From CAMYLR01 sp041577935 (GTDB lineage: Bacteria > Gemmatimonadota > Gemmatimonadetes > JACCXV01 > JAHWKZ01): a stretch of 58,725 bases of DNA. Both the position numbers and the translations under genes were made by a program. Shown in pieces: positions 42,968 to 51,285 of the stretch. The stretch's first letter is position 1, and every line of letters starts with the position of its first letter. The notes below the pieces were generated by a model. That model had not been told where the DNA came from and searched no databases. It saw only the letters and a program-made list of their open reading frames with translations. The stretch is from positions 1 to 58,725 of the forward strand of contig JBFGIA010000001.1 in the NCBI GenBank assembly GCA_041577935.1, read 5' to 3'.

Positions 42968-43053
42968 GCTTACACGTCACGCTGGCAGCGACGGGCGGTT
43001 TGGTCGGTTATCAATGGCCAAGCCGCCGTCTTGCATTTGCAACCCCACCTCCG

Positions 43054-43082
43054 TACACAGCGTCCAACCCTTCGCGTATAAT
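43054..43082 (+). promoter_or_regulatory. Promoter of the 43093 membrane-protein gene
   Basis: TACACA (43054-43059), 17-bp spacer, perfect TATAAT (43077-43082). It predicts a start near 43089, only a few bases before the ATG at 43093. This rules out the TTG at 43082, which lies inside the -10, as translation start. Confidence 0.55.
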
Positions 43083-43092
43083 TGCCGAACCC

Positions 43093-44422
43093 ATGCTCTC
43101 CGCGACGACCACCAACTGAAGCTATCAACGGCCGGGCTGCCCCTTTCGCTGCGCTCGTAACGGGTGCACTCACGCTCGTTGTTGTCAGCGTCGCGATGCG
43201 TGCCGGAACTGAACCGTTTGCGACATGGTATTACCCGTTAGCGTGGTTCCCCACGCTGCTCATGCTGGATGCGGTCGCCGCTCTCAGGGGTGGCGGCCGC
43301 CTCTTTTTTGTGGCCCGGCCAAACGCCATCCCCTCGATGTTGGCGTGGTCGGTGCCCTTTTGGCTCTTCTTCGAGCTGCTCAACTTTCGACTCGAGAACT
43401 GGTACTACGTCTTCGTACCCGACGACCCGGTGGCGCGGTGGGCGGGCATCGGGCTTTCGTTCGCCACCGTTCTGCCAGCGATTTTCCTAGCGGAGCGGGC
43501 ACTCGGCGGATTCAAGAATTCGAGCGACGCACCACCCCGTCGGGCCCTCAAACCCACTCCGCTATACGCGATCCAGTTGATCGGCGCGGCGGCGCTGTTG
43601 GTGCCGCTCGTCTGGCCCACCTTCCTTTTTCCGCTCGTTTGGGTCGGCGGTCTGCTGCTGGTTGACCCCTGGGTGTACCGGCGTGATCCGAAGCGGTCGC
43701 TGCTGGCCGATCTGGAGCGCCGCCAGCCGGGCCGTGTGCTGCGCCTGCTTGTCGGCGGAATGATGATCGGGCTCTTGTGGGAGCTCTACAACGTCAGCGC
43801 GCGCGGCAAATGGATCTATACCGTCCCCGGCCTCGAGGAGCTCAAGCTCTTCGAGATGCCACTGCTGGGGTTTTTGGGCTTCCCGGTGTTCGCGCTTGAG
43901 GGATTCGCCGTATATCAGGCGCTGGTGGTGAGCGGGCTGGCGGCGCCCGATCGCGGTCATGCCAAACCACCGTCGCATATCATGGTTGCACTGGCGGCTA
44001 TCCTCGCGATCGTGTTCTCGGCGCTCGTCCTGCTCGGTATGGAGCGGCACACGATCTCGTCGATGACACCACGGTTGGCCGATTTCCAGGGTGTCTCGTC
44101 GTCCGCGCTCGAACACGCCGGGTACGACATTTTCAACCTAGCCGAGGCGGATGCAGCATCGGTGGAGGCTAAAACCGGTCTTTCCGCCCAAACTGCTCGC
44201 GTCTGGGTCGATCGCGCTCAGTTGATCGTTCTGCGAGGGATCGGAAGTGAGAACGCGAAGCGACTGGAAGCCACCGGAATTTTCACGATCACCGAGTTGG
44301 CAGCCATTGATCCCGACCGGTTGGTCGAACGATTGCGCCGAGAACCCGGTCGTCCGGTGTATGCGGCGCGGGTTCGCGTTTGGGTCCGGGCCGCCCGCGA
44401 TGCAATCGGTGCGACACCGTAG
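43093..44422 (+). CDS. Polytopic membrane protein with C-terminal helix-hairpin-helix domain; 5' end needs a +1 shift
   Basis: The main frame runs to TAG 44422 and codes for about nine membrane helices (residues near 20-330). A soluble C-terminal domain of about 110 residues follows, with two helix-hairpin-helix-type motifs (LRGIGSENAKRLEATGIFTI, TELAAIDPDRLVERL) similar to DUF4332. The frame has no usable start downstream of the promoter. The ATG at 43093 is in the frame one base back; it reads MLSATTTN then TGA, and a +1 shift at AAC-TGA joins it to EAINGRAAPFAALV. Either a frameshift site or a single-base error. Function unknown. Confidence 0.62.
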
Positions 44423-44481
44423 CAGAACCCGCCTCGCTGGCTGAAACCCTCGCAGCGGGATTACCGTACTGCCTACCGATC

Positions 44482-45411
44482 ATGCGTTTTCTACAGGCGA
44501 TACTCCTTGTCGTGCTCTCCACAGGAGCAGCGCAGGCACAAATACTCGACGGCTCGTTGTCGGGGCTGGCGTTTGGAGATGGCGTCGAGATCGCGCGTGC
44601 GACGCTCGGACCTGACTGCCGGTCGATCAGCGCATTCGATCTCAGCGCGCCGCGTCTCCCGCTCGCCGCCGAGCGCGAATCGGAGCTCATCTGCTGGAGC
44701 TACGCGAGTCCGGGTGGCTTGAACCTCGACACGCTCGTGCTGCGCTTCGCCGATGGCGGGTTGGTGATGGTCGAGGCTCGGGGTGAAAACGTAACTGCGC
44801 TCCTAAGCCCCGAAGAAGAAACAATGGAGTACGCCGGTTACGTCGGGTACATAGGACCGGACGAGGCGGTCGTGATCGACGGCGACGTGGCGTGGGTCGT
44901 ACGTACCAACGACATGCACTCGCATCCGTTTCTCGGATCTACGCCGGTAGTCACGGAGGAGGGTTTACCGGCAGCATCAGCAACCGCCCACAAGCCGCCC
45001 GACCTCGTCTTCGGCGCCTCACTCGATGAGATCCGCGAGACCTTCGTGCCGCAATGCGCGCGTGCGGTCGAGCGAGAGATTTCGCCACCCGGCCTACCGA
45101 ACCAACCTGAAAAACAAACCCAGATCGACTGCCTCGGCTTCCCTTACGCCGGGTTTCCACGCAAGGTCGAGGCGGTGTTTGCAGACGGGGAGCTCGCGCT
45201 CGTCTGGATCTTGACCGGTAAGCAGGAGGAACCGCGTGTCCGGGACGCCCTGATCGCGGCGTACGGCGAGCCAGTACGCGTCGATGAAGACTCCGAGGTG
45301 TTTGGCGATGGGAGCGTCGTCCTGCGCAAGGACAAGCCAGAGGTTCTGTTCCTCTCGGCGGAGTTAGCGCCGGCTTTCACCGAACCACAAGCCGAGCAGG
45401 AAACCCCTTAA
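44482..45411 (+). CDS. Secreted protein, function unknown
   Basis: 309 residues from ATG 44482. Clear signal peptide (MRFLQAILLVVLSTGAAQAQ). The mature protein appears to contain two similar halves: LSGLAFGDGVEIARATLGPDC around residue 28 and PDLVFGASLDEIRETFVPQC around 175. Each opens with an F-G-x-x-x-x-x-(A/R) and P-x-C pattern followed later by a further Cys (LICWSY, QIDCLGFPY). It therefore looks like an internal duplication with paired disulfides. I do not recognise the family. It overlaps the convergent Spy-like gene by 4 nt. Confidence 0.7.
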   Translation: MRFLQAILLVVLSTGAAQAQILDGSLSGLAFGDGVEIARATLGPDCRSISAFDLSAPRLPLAAERESELICWSYASPGGLNLDTLVLRFADGGLVMVEARGENVTALLSPEEETMEYAGYVGYIGPDEAVVIDGDVAWVVRTNDMHSHPFLGSTPVVTEEGLPAASATAHKPPDLVFGASLDEIRETFVPQCARAVEREISPPGLPNQPEKQTQIDCLGFPYAGFPRKVEAVFADGELALVWILTGKQEEPRVRDALIAAYGEPVRVDEDSEVFGDGSVVLRKDKPEVLFLSAELAPAFTEPQAEQETP

Positions 45412-45953
45412 GGCGACGGATGGTGGCGGGCCGGGTCGTGCCCTCCCGCGTATCCCCTCAACGCATCGTATCGCTCGACTTGCTCCGGCGTCAGCACGGC
45501 ACGCGTCGCCAGGTGAGCAGCCAAGTGGATGGCGCGAAGCCGGCCTTGGAGCTCGGCGATGGCGGCGGTCTGCCGCTGCAACTGATCGTCATCGATCGTT
45601 CCGCCCGCAAACGCGAGATCCAACTCGCGTTCAGCGGCAACGATCTCGGCACCCAGATCGCGCGCGTTTTCGCGCATCACTTCAAAAATCTGTTCCACCC
45701 GTCTCTTCTGCTCCCCCGAGAGTTCGAGATCACCAGCCAGCTCGAGGACGTGCTTGGGACCCGGGTAGTGGTTGAGCTCCGCGGCCAGCGCGTACCGCAT
45801 CCCGTCGCCGTTCTCGTAGGCCGCGATCTCGTCCGGTCCGAGCGCCTTGATCTGGCGCGCTTCGAACCCCACATACGGGGAAACACCCTCCGGCTCCTGG
45901 GCCAAAACCGGGGTGCCGATCAACAGGGCGACAAACAACCAGCGCGCGCTCAT
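45408..45953 (-). CDS. Spy/CpxP-like periplasmic protein
   Basis: 181 residues from ATG 45953. Signal peptide (MSARWLFVALLIGTPVLAQ). The mature protein is almost entirely helical, with LELAGDLELSGEQKRRVEQI and the C-terminal LTPEQVERYDALRGY, the L-T-x-x-Q-type motifs of Spy/CpxP proteins. It ends in a His-rich tail (GGHDPARHHPSP). Spy/CpxP proteins are envelope chaperones or metal/stress sensors. Its start overlaps the stop of the DUF3291 gene by 4 nt. Confidence 0.72.
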   Translation of the reverse strand: MSARWLFVALLIGTPVLAQEPEGVSPYVGFEARQIKALGPDEIAAYENGDGMRYALAAELNHYPGPKHVLELAGDLELSGEQKRRVEQIFEVMRENARDLGAEIVAAERELDLAFAGGTIDDDQLQRQTAAIAELQGRLRAIHLAAHLATRAVLTPEQVERYDALRGYAGGHDPARHHPSP

Positions 45954-46459
45954 GCCGACGACCCACATTCTTCCCAGCTCACCGGGCTCGACTCGTCTTC
46001 GACCGACCCTGGGGGCGGGAAACTCGACTTGAAAGTAAACGCCGCAGGAGACGGACCCCGCGACCAGAGCGACTCGAACTTTTGCTCCGCTTCCCGAACG
46101 GTCGGGATGTGTCCCTCCGGCACCCACCACAAAACGATGAACGGCTTGTCAAACCGTTCGAACCACTGTTTTCGGTCCCGCAACGGAACCCGGTGGTCGC
46201 TGCGATAGACGTAACTGTGCAGATCTTCGATAGACTCCCATACCGACATGTTGAACAGCAGTGTGTCGTCATCAAAGACCTCTACCGCCGTGGCATCGCC
46301 CTCGTCGGTCTGCAGCCGCCAAACGAACCCCGGACTGCGATCGGCAACCGAGTTGATGTAGTCAAGCTGCGCCACGAACCCTGCCATTACCGGGCTATCG
46401 ATCGGTCCGCGCATGCGACCGATGTTGGCTTGCGCCAGATGAAACTCGGATTTGGACAC
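45950..46459 (-). CDS. DUF3291 domain protein
   Basis: 169 residues from GTG 46459, which is preceded by AAAGGAG. FHLAQANIGRMRGPIDSPVM, then DYINSVADRSPGFVWRLQ and FNMSVWESIEDLHSYVYRS, form the dimeric alpha/beta-barrel of DUF3291, related to antibiotic-monooxygenase-type proteins. Function unknown. It lies 17 nt after serA on the same strand. Confidence 0.85.
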   Translation of the reverse strand: MSKSEFHLAQANIGRMRGPIDSPVMAGFVAQLDYINSVADRSPGFVWRLQTDEGDATAVEVFDDDTLLFNMSVWESIEDLHSYVYRSDHRVPLRDRKQWFERFDKPFIVLWWVPEGHIPTVREAEQKFESLWSRGPSPAAFTFKSSFPPPGSVEDESSPVSWEECGSSA

Positions 46460-46476
46460 CCGATGCTCCTTTCGAG

Positions 46477-48075
46477 TCAGGCGGGAAAGTCGAGCTGACT
46501 GACCGCTTGAACCCCTTCGATTGCCGAAAGCGCTTCCAGAGTACCAACCGATGCCGGGCTGTCGAGGTTGATAAACGCGAGCGCGGTCTCGCCCGGAGCG
46601 GTGCGACCCAGACGCCACTCGGCGATGTTGACCTGCGCTTCCCCGAGGAGTGTGCCAACCCGCCCGATGACGCCGGGGACGTCACGATTCCAAACCAGCA
46701 AGACCATACCCACCGGCGGCGCGTCCAAGTGGTACCCATCGATTTCGACCGCTCGCGGGTGGGAATGAAACAACGTTCCGGCGACCGATCGTTCGCCGAC
46801 ATCCGTCTCCACTCGGCAGCCGAGAAGGTTGCTGTATTCGGCGGCCGAGGCGCGACGACTGCGGGTGACCTCGATCCCTCTGTCGGCGGCCAGATGGGGG
46901 GCGTTGATGTAGTTGACCGACCCCGCCGAGATAGGCGTCAGGAGCCCCTTGAGGAGGGCTGTCGAGAGCGGCTGCGCGTGGGGCGCGACCTCGCTCCCCC
47001 GAGCCTCGACCCCGACCCGCTGCAGGCGACCGTCGGCGAGCTTACCGACGAGCCGTCCCAAGCGCTCGGCCAGATCGAGCCACGGCCGGAGTTCGCTCCA
47101 TCCACCGGTGTCGACAAACGGCAGGTTGACCGCGTTGCGGTACTCTTCGTCGCGGAGCGCGGCCAGAACCTGGTCGACGATCTGAACTGAAACATCGCGC
47201 TGAGCCTCCTCGGTCGCGGCGCCGAGGTGTGGTGTCAAGACAACGTCGTCGCGACCGAGCAGCGGGCTCTCCACCGGTGGCTCGCTGACAAAGACGTCGA
47301 TCGCCGCGCCGGCTAGCAGGCCACTGTCGAGCGCAGCAACGAGAGCTGTTTCGTCGATCAGTTCACCCCGCGCACAATTAATCAACCGCGCGCCACGCTT
47401 CACCCGCGCCAACTCACGTGCGCCAAGCAAGCCTTGTGTTTCAGGTGTTAGCGGCGCGTGTAGCGAGACGAAGTCGGACTCGGGCAGCAGCTGGTCCAGC
47501 TCGAGCAGCTCCACGTTTAGCTCCCGCGCCGCATCGATCGCTAAGTACGGATCGTACGCAAGCACGTGCATCCCGAAAGCGTGCGCGCGTTGAGCGACGA
47601 GTCGGCCAACACGTCCCAACCCGACGACTCCGATCGTTTTGCCATCAAGCTGGATGCCGGTATACCGGCCGCGATCCCATCCCCCGCTTTGCACATTCGC
47701 GTTGGCTGTCGGGACTTTGCGGCACAACGCCAATAGCAGCGCAAACGTGTGCTCAGCAGTGGCGGTCGCGTTGGCGCCCGGCGTGTTCATGACGAGCACG
47801 CCGCGGCGACTTGCATGGTCGATATCGACATTATCGAGACCGACGCCGGCGCGACCGACAACGCGCAGCTCCAGCCCCCGATCGATCACCTCGGCATCGA
47901 CCTGCGTCGAGCTGCGAACGATCATCGCCTCACACTCGGGGAGGACCTCGAGCATCGCGCTGCGGTCTAGCGGGGCTTTGGCAGCCACCTCCGCGTCAAC
48001 CGCCGACTCCAGCCGCTCGAGACCCGCGTCGGAGAGCGGGTCAGCTACGAGAATGCGGAACTTGTGTTGGCTCAA
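46477..48075 (-). CDS. serA: D-3-phosphoglycerate dehydrogenase
   Basis: 532 residues, long (type 1) SerA: catalytic and NAD-binding domains (VVGRAGVGLDNVDIDHASRR, GVVGLGRVGRLVAQRAHAFG, TPHLGAATEEAQRDVSVQIV), an intervening ASB domain (about 320-450) and a C-terminal ACT domain (NRDVPGVIGRVGTLLGEAQV) for serine feedback. First enzyme of the phosphorylated serine pathway. The TTG start overlaps the stop of the aminotransferase gene (TTGA), giving tight coupling. Confidence 0.95.
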   Translation of the reverse strand: MSQHKFRILVADPLSDAGLERLESAVDAEVAAKAPLDRSAMLEVLPECEAMIVRSSTQVDAEVIDRGLELRVVGRAGVGLDNVDIDHASRRGVLVMNTPGANATATAEHTFALLLALCRKVPTANANVQSGGWDRGRYTGIQLDGKTIGVVGLGRVGRLVAQRAHAFGMHVLAYDPYLAIDAARELNVELLELDQLLPESDFVSLHAPLTPETQGLLGARELARVKRGARLINCARGELIDETALVAALDSGLLAGAAIDVFVSEPPVESPLLGRDDVVLTPHLGAATEEAQRDVSVQIVDQVLAALRDEEYRNAVNLPFVDTGGWSELRPWLDLAERLGRLVGKLADGRLQRVGVEARGSEVAPHAQPLSTALLKGLLTPISAGSVNYINAPHLAADRGIEVTRSRRASAAEYSNLLGCRVETDVGERSVAGTLFHSHPRAVEIDGYHLDAPPVGMVLLVWNRDVPGVIGRVGTLLGEAQVNIAEWRLGRTAPGETALAFINLDSPASVGTLEALSAIEGVQAVSQLDFPA

Positions 48076-49151
48076 GTCTCGAGGAAGGCATCGATCGTAG
48101 CGGTCAGGGTCTCGATCTCCGACACCGTGTGGTCACCCATGTGGCCGATCCGGAATGTCCGGTCTCGAAGTTTCGCGTACCCGTTCGACACGATCATATC
48201 CACGTGCTCGGCCAAGTATCGGTTCATTGCGTCGATTTCAATCGAACGCGTGTTGACGACCGCGGTGACCGTGTCGGATCGATACGGTTCGGGCGCCAGA
48301 ATGTCGAACCGCTCGAGCGACCATTCACGCACATGATCGGCCATCGCGGCGTGCCGATCGAACCGCGCTGCCAGACCTTCATCCAGAATCCTATCGAGCT
48401 GTCGGTCGAGCGCGTAGAGCAATGTGATCGCGGGCGTTGTCGGGGTTTGCCACTTCTCGAGATACCGCTGGAAAACGAGCCAATCGAAGTACCATCCCCG
48501 ATCGGGAATTGTGGCCGCGCGCGTGTGGGCGCGATCCGAAACGGCCGCAAACGACAGTCCCGGAGGCAGTGCCAAACACTTTTGACCGCCGGTCAGACAC
48601 ACATCGAGCCCCCAGCGATCAACCCCCACATCGATCCCGCCCATCGAGGACACGGTGTCGACCAGCACGAGCGCTTCGGGTGCCTTCTCGCGCACCGTCT
48701 CGGCAATGTCGCCAACCGGGTTGGTGACCCCGGTCGAGGTCTCGTTGTGAACGACCGTGATAGCATCGTAATCGGCCCGATCGAGGGCGTCGGCGACGAG
48801 GTCAGGGGTGATCGCCTCACCCCACTCGACCTCCAGTACGTCGCGCGGCTTGCCATTGGCCTCAACCACCTCCGCCCAGCGAGCGCTGAACGCCCCGTTC
48901 ACACAACACAGCGCGCGGCGGCCGATCGAGCTGCGGGCGGCAGCCTCGAACAAGCCGGTTGCCGACGAGGTCGAGATGTACACGTTCTTGGTGGTCTGGA
49001 AAACCTCTTGTAATCGCGGCTGGATCGATTCCAGTAAGGCGGAGATCTCGGGACCGCGATGACCGATCAGCCGTTCCGCTTGTGCGGCCAGGATCTCGGC
49101 GTGCACCTCGGTAGGTCCAGGTAGAAAAAGGCGAGCGGGCCGTGGTTCCAT
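48072..49151 (-). CDS. Serine/alanine-glyoxylate-type aminotransferase (probable phosphoserine aminotransferase)
   Basis: 359 residues from ATG 49151, class V PLP aminotransferase of the AGXT/SPT group. LFLPGPTEVHAEILAAQAER, the cofactor Lys in CLTGGQKCLALPPGLSFAAV, and the C-terminal RTFRIGHMGDHTVSEIETL are characteristic. By position between a phosphatase and serA it probably makes phosphoserine from phosphohydroxypyruvate, as in other bacteria that use this type in place of the classical SerC. That assignment is from context. Confidence 0.9.
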   Translation of the reverse strand: MEPRPARLFLPGPTEVHAEILAAQAERLIGHRGPEISALLESIQPRLQEVFQTTKNVYISTSSATGLFEAAARSSIGRRALCCVNGAFSARWAEVVEANGKPRDVLEVEWGEAITPDLVADALDRADYDAITVVHNETSTGVTNPVGDIAETVREKAPEALVLVDTVSSMGGIDVGVDRWGLDVCLTGGQKCLALPPGLSFAAVSDRAHTRAATIPDRGWYFDWLVFQRYLEKWQTPTTPAITLLYALDRQLDRILDEGLAARFDRHAAMADHVREWSLERFDILAPEPYRSDTVTAVVNTRSIEIDAMNRYLAEHVDMIVSNGYAKLRDRTFRIGHMGDHTVSEIETLTATIDAFLET

Positions 49152-49159
49152 GGTGCCGA

Positions 49160-49933
49160 TTATCGACCGACCAAAGGGCGCGGGCAACCACCGGTCGCGT
49201 CGCCGGCCTCGATCCATGTCAGGCCGCGGGCCCAGACGTCAGCGTGACCACTGGTCTCCAGCTTGGGGTGACCCGCCCGTCCCACGATCATCGGCACGAC
49301 TGGGGCCAAGCTGCGACAGTTGATCCACCCATCGGCGACAACCCGGACCGCGGGTTGAGATTTGACGCCACCGTAACCGATCAGACACCGGACTTCGGAA
49401 CGAGCCTCGGCGTCGGTCGCCCCATCGCCGACGAGAACGGCCGGTTCTCCAGCCCTGATCCGGGCGATGACCCTGGATTGTCCTCCCGCACGTGCCAGCG
49501 GGTTGGCGGCGGTTTCCGCCCACCGATCGTCTGTGTCCCAACGAACTGGCACCGCGACCACATGGTCTGCATCTACACCCAGCCAGACCGCGAATGGCAC
49601 CACCGCGTCCGCCAGCCCACCGCTCACCACCCAAACCGGATACCCACATGCTCGCAGTGCGGCGATCACTTCCGGGGCGTCCTCGATTACGTTTGCGACG
49701 TACGCTTCGGCCAACGCCGCCAGGTCGGCCGGTGTCGGATCAACTCGGCGGAGTCGTTCGGCGTACACTTCTTCAAGGGCGAGGTTACCGGCGACCGCGC
49801 CGGCGGTGAGACCTATCACCTCGGCGCCAACACCATTATGCTCGGCCAGCCAATCGATGCCTTCGACCGACGACAGCGTTGCGTCGCAGTCGAAAACGAC
49901 GATCAGCGGATCGGCTAGTTGCTGGTCCGAGAT
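49160..49933 (-). CDS. SerB-like HAD phosphatase with unresolved start
   Basis: HAD phosphatase with nucleophile motif LIVVFDCDATLSSVEGIDWL (about 49905-49850), motif II VVSGGLADAV and motif IV LVGDGATDAEARSE, as in phosphoserine phosphatase. The conserved N-terminus is upstream of the first in-frame GTG (49819), so that start would delete the nucleophile. Upstream, the frame is open back to a TGA at 49936-49934 with no ATG/GTG/TTG; only ATC 49933 or CTG 49906 remain. A strong AAGGGAGG with TTG 49937 lies in the frame one base off. Either a single-base error or an unusual start. It precedes the aminotransferase and serA genes. Confidence 0.75.
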   Translation of the reverse strand: MSDQQLADPLIVVFDCDATLSSVEGIDWLAEHNGVGAEVIGLTAGAVAGNLALEEVYAERLRRVDPTPADLAALAEAYVANVIEDAPEVIAALRACGYPVWVVSGGLADAVVPFAVWLGVDADHVVAVPVRWDTDDRWAETAANPLARAGGQSRVIARIRAGEPAVLVGDGATDAEARSEVRCLIGYGGVKSQPAVRVVADGWINCRSLAPVVPMIVGRAGHPKLETSGHADVWARGLTWIEAGDATGGCPRPLVGR

Positions 49934-49952
49934 TCAATCCTCCCTTGAAGGT

Positions 49953-51158
49953 TCATTCTGCGATCACGATCTCAGATGTCAGCGTGCGATGAACCGGGCA
50001 CCGACCGGCGATCTCCCGCAACCGCTGACGCTGGCCATCCGACAGCGAGCCCTGAAACTCGATGTCGACCGCGATCCTGTCGATCAGACCCTCTTTGGTC
50101 TCGCAATCGGCGCAATCCTCGGCATGCATCCGGTCGTGCGCGAGGCGGGCGATCGTTTTCGTCAGCGGCCAACCTTTTCGATCCGCGTACAGACGCGCAG
50201 TAATAGTCATGCAAGCGCCAAGCGCCGACAGCAGGAGCTCGTACGGGTTGGGACCCGTGTTGGTGCCACCCACGTCGAGCGGCTCATCGGCCGCGAGTCG
50301 ATGCGATGCGGTCTCGATCTCGACCGCGTACCCCGAACGACCGCCGCGCACTTCAACCGTTCCCAGGGGAACACGACCGGTGTGTTGATCCGAGGCCTCG
50401 GCGATCAGGTAACGCGCTGACCATACGGCGAGCAACCCGGCCACGAACCGAGCGTCACGAGGCTCACGCAGCAAGTGATCGGCGCCGTCCAGCGACACGA
50501 AACTCTTGGGATGCCGGGCCGCGTCGTAGATTCTTCGGGCGTGCTCGATCGCAACCGTCTCATCGGTCGGTGAATGAAGCACCAGCAAAGGCACCCCGAG
50601 CCCATCCAGCCGTTGCTCCACGTCCTGTGCCTCGAGATCCTCTAGGAATCGCCGCTTGATGGTGAACTTCCGGCCTTCGAGCTCGATTTCGGCCTCGTCT
50701 GCGGACGCCAACTCGGGCGCGCCTTGAATCAAGGATGCCCGCAGGTGTCTGGTATCGCTCGGTGCGCCGATCGTCGCGACCGCTTTGGCTTCCGGAATTT
50801 TGGCCGCAGCCAGAAGCACCGCAGCGCCGCCAAGGCTATGACCGATCAGGAGCCCTGGCGCTCGGTACTCGCGCCGCAAGTAGTTGGCGGCAGCCACCAG
50901 GTCGTCGACGTTGGATGAAAAGTCAGAGTTGGCGAACTCTCCCTCGCTCTCGCCCAAACCGGTAAAGTCGAATCGCAACACCGCCAACCCTTCGTCGCAC
51001 AACGCGCGGCTGATCTCTCGCACCGCGCGAAGATCCTTGGAGCAGGTAAAGCAATGGGCGAACAACGCGTAGGCGATCGGTTCGCCGGTCGGACGTTCGA
51101 GCCGCGCGGCGAGCTGCGCCGATAGTGCGCCTGGAAACGTCAGCTTCTCGGTCGGCAT
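49953..51158 (-). CDS. Bifunctional alpha/beta hydrolase - OsmC family protein
   Basis: 401 residues. Residues 1-255 form an alpha/beta hydrolase (YALFAHCFTCSKDLRAVREI, nucleophile elbow LLIGHSLGGAAVLLA, LDGADHLL His). Residues 265-400 form an OsmC/Ohr domain with its two redox Cys in LLSALGACMTITARLYA and IAGRCPVHRTL. This fusion is known in many bacteria; OsmC domains reduce organic hydroperoxides. Both Cys are ordinary codons. It is the first gene of the serine-synthesis block, 19 nt before the phosphatase. Confidence 0.93.
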   Translation of the reverse strand: MPTEKLTFPGALSAQLAARLERPTGEPIAYALFAHCFTCSKDLRAVREISRALCDEGLAVLRFDFTGLGESEGEFANSDFSSNVDDLVAAANYLRREYRAPGLLIGHSLGGAAVLLAAAKIPEAKAVATIGAPSDTRHLRASLIQGAPELASADEAEIELEGRKFTIKRRFLEDLEAQDVEQRLDGLGVPLLVLHSPTDETVAIEHARRIYDAARHPKSFVSLDGADHLLREPRDARFVAGLLAVWSARYLIAEASDQHTGRVPLGTVEVRGGRSGYAVEIETASHRLAADEPLDVGGTNTGPNPYELLLSALGACMTITARLYADRKGWPLTKTIARLAHDRMHAEDCADCETKEGLIDRIAVDIEFQGSLSDGQRQRLREIAGRCPVHRTLTSEIVIAE

Positions 51159-51285
51159 GCCCAGAAGCTACTCGCTCGCACAGCGCCGTCCCGTAGAACG
51201 CATGACGTCCGACCGCCATGCGACGATATTGATGGCTCCAATCAACCGATCTTCGATGTCGTTCAATTCAAGCAAGGAGTGCCGC

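Noticed and set aside
47811..49013. 400-codon plus-strand frame across serA and the aminotransferase
   Set aside because: Spans two real minus-strand genes; composition typical of a shadow frame.
49142..49918. 258-codon plus-strand frame over the SerB-like gene
   Set aside because: Antisense to clear HAD motifs; no family features.
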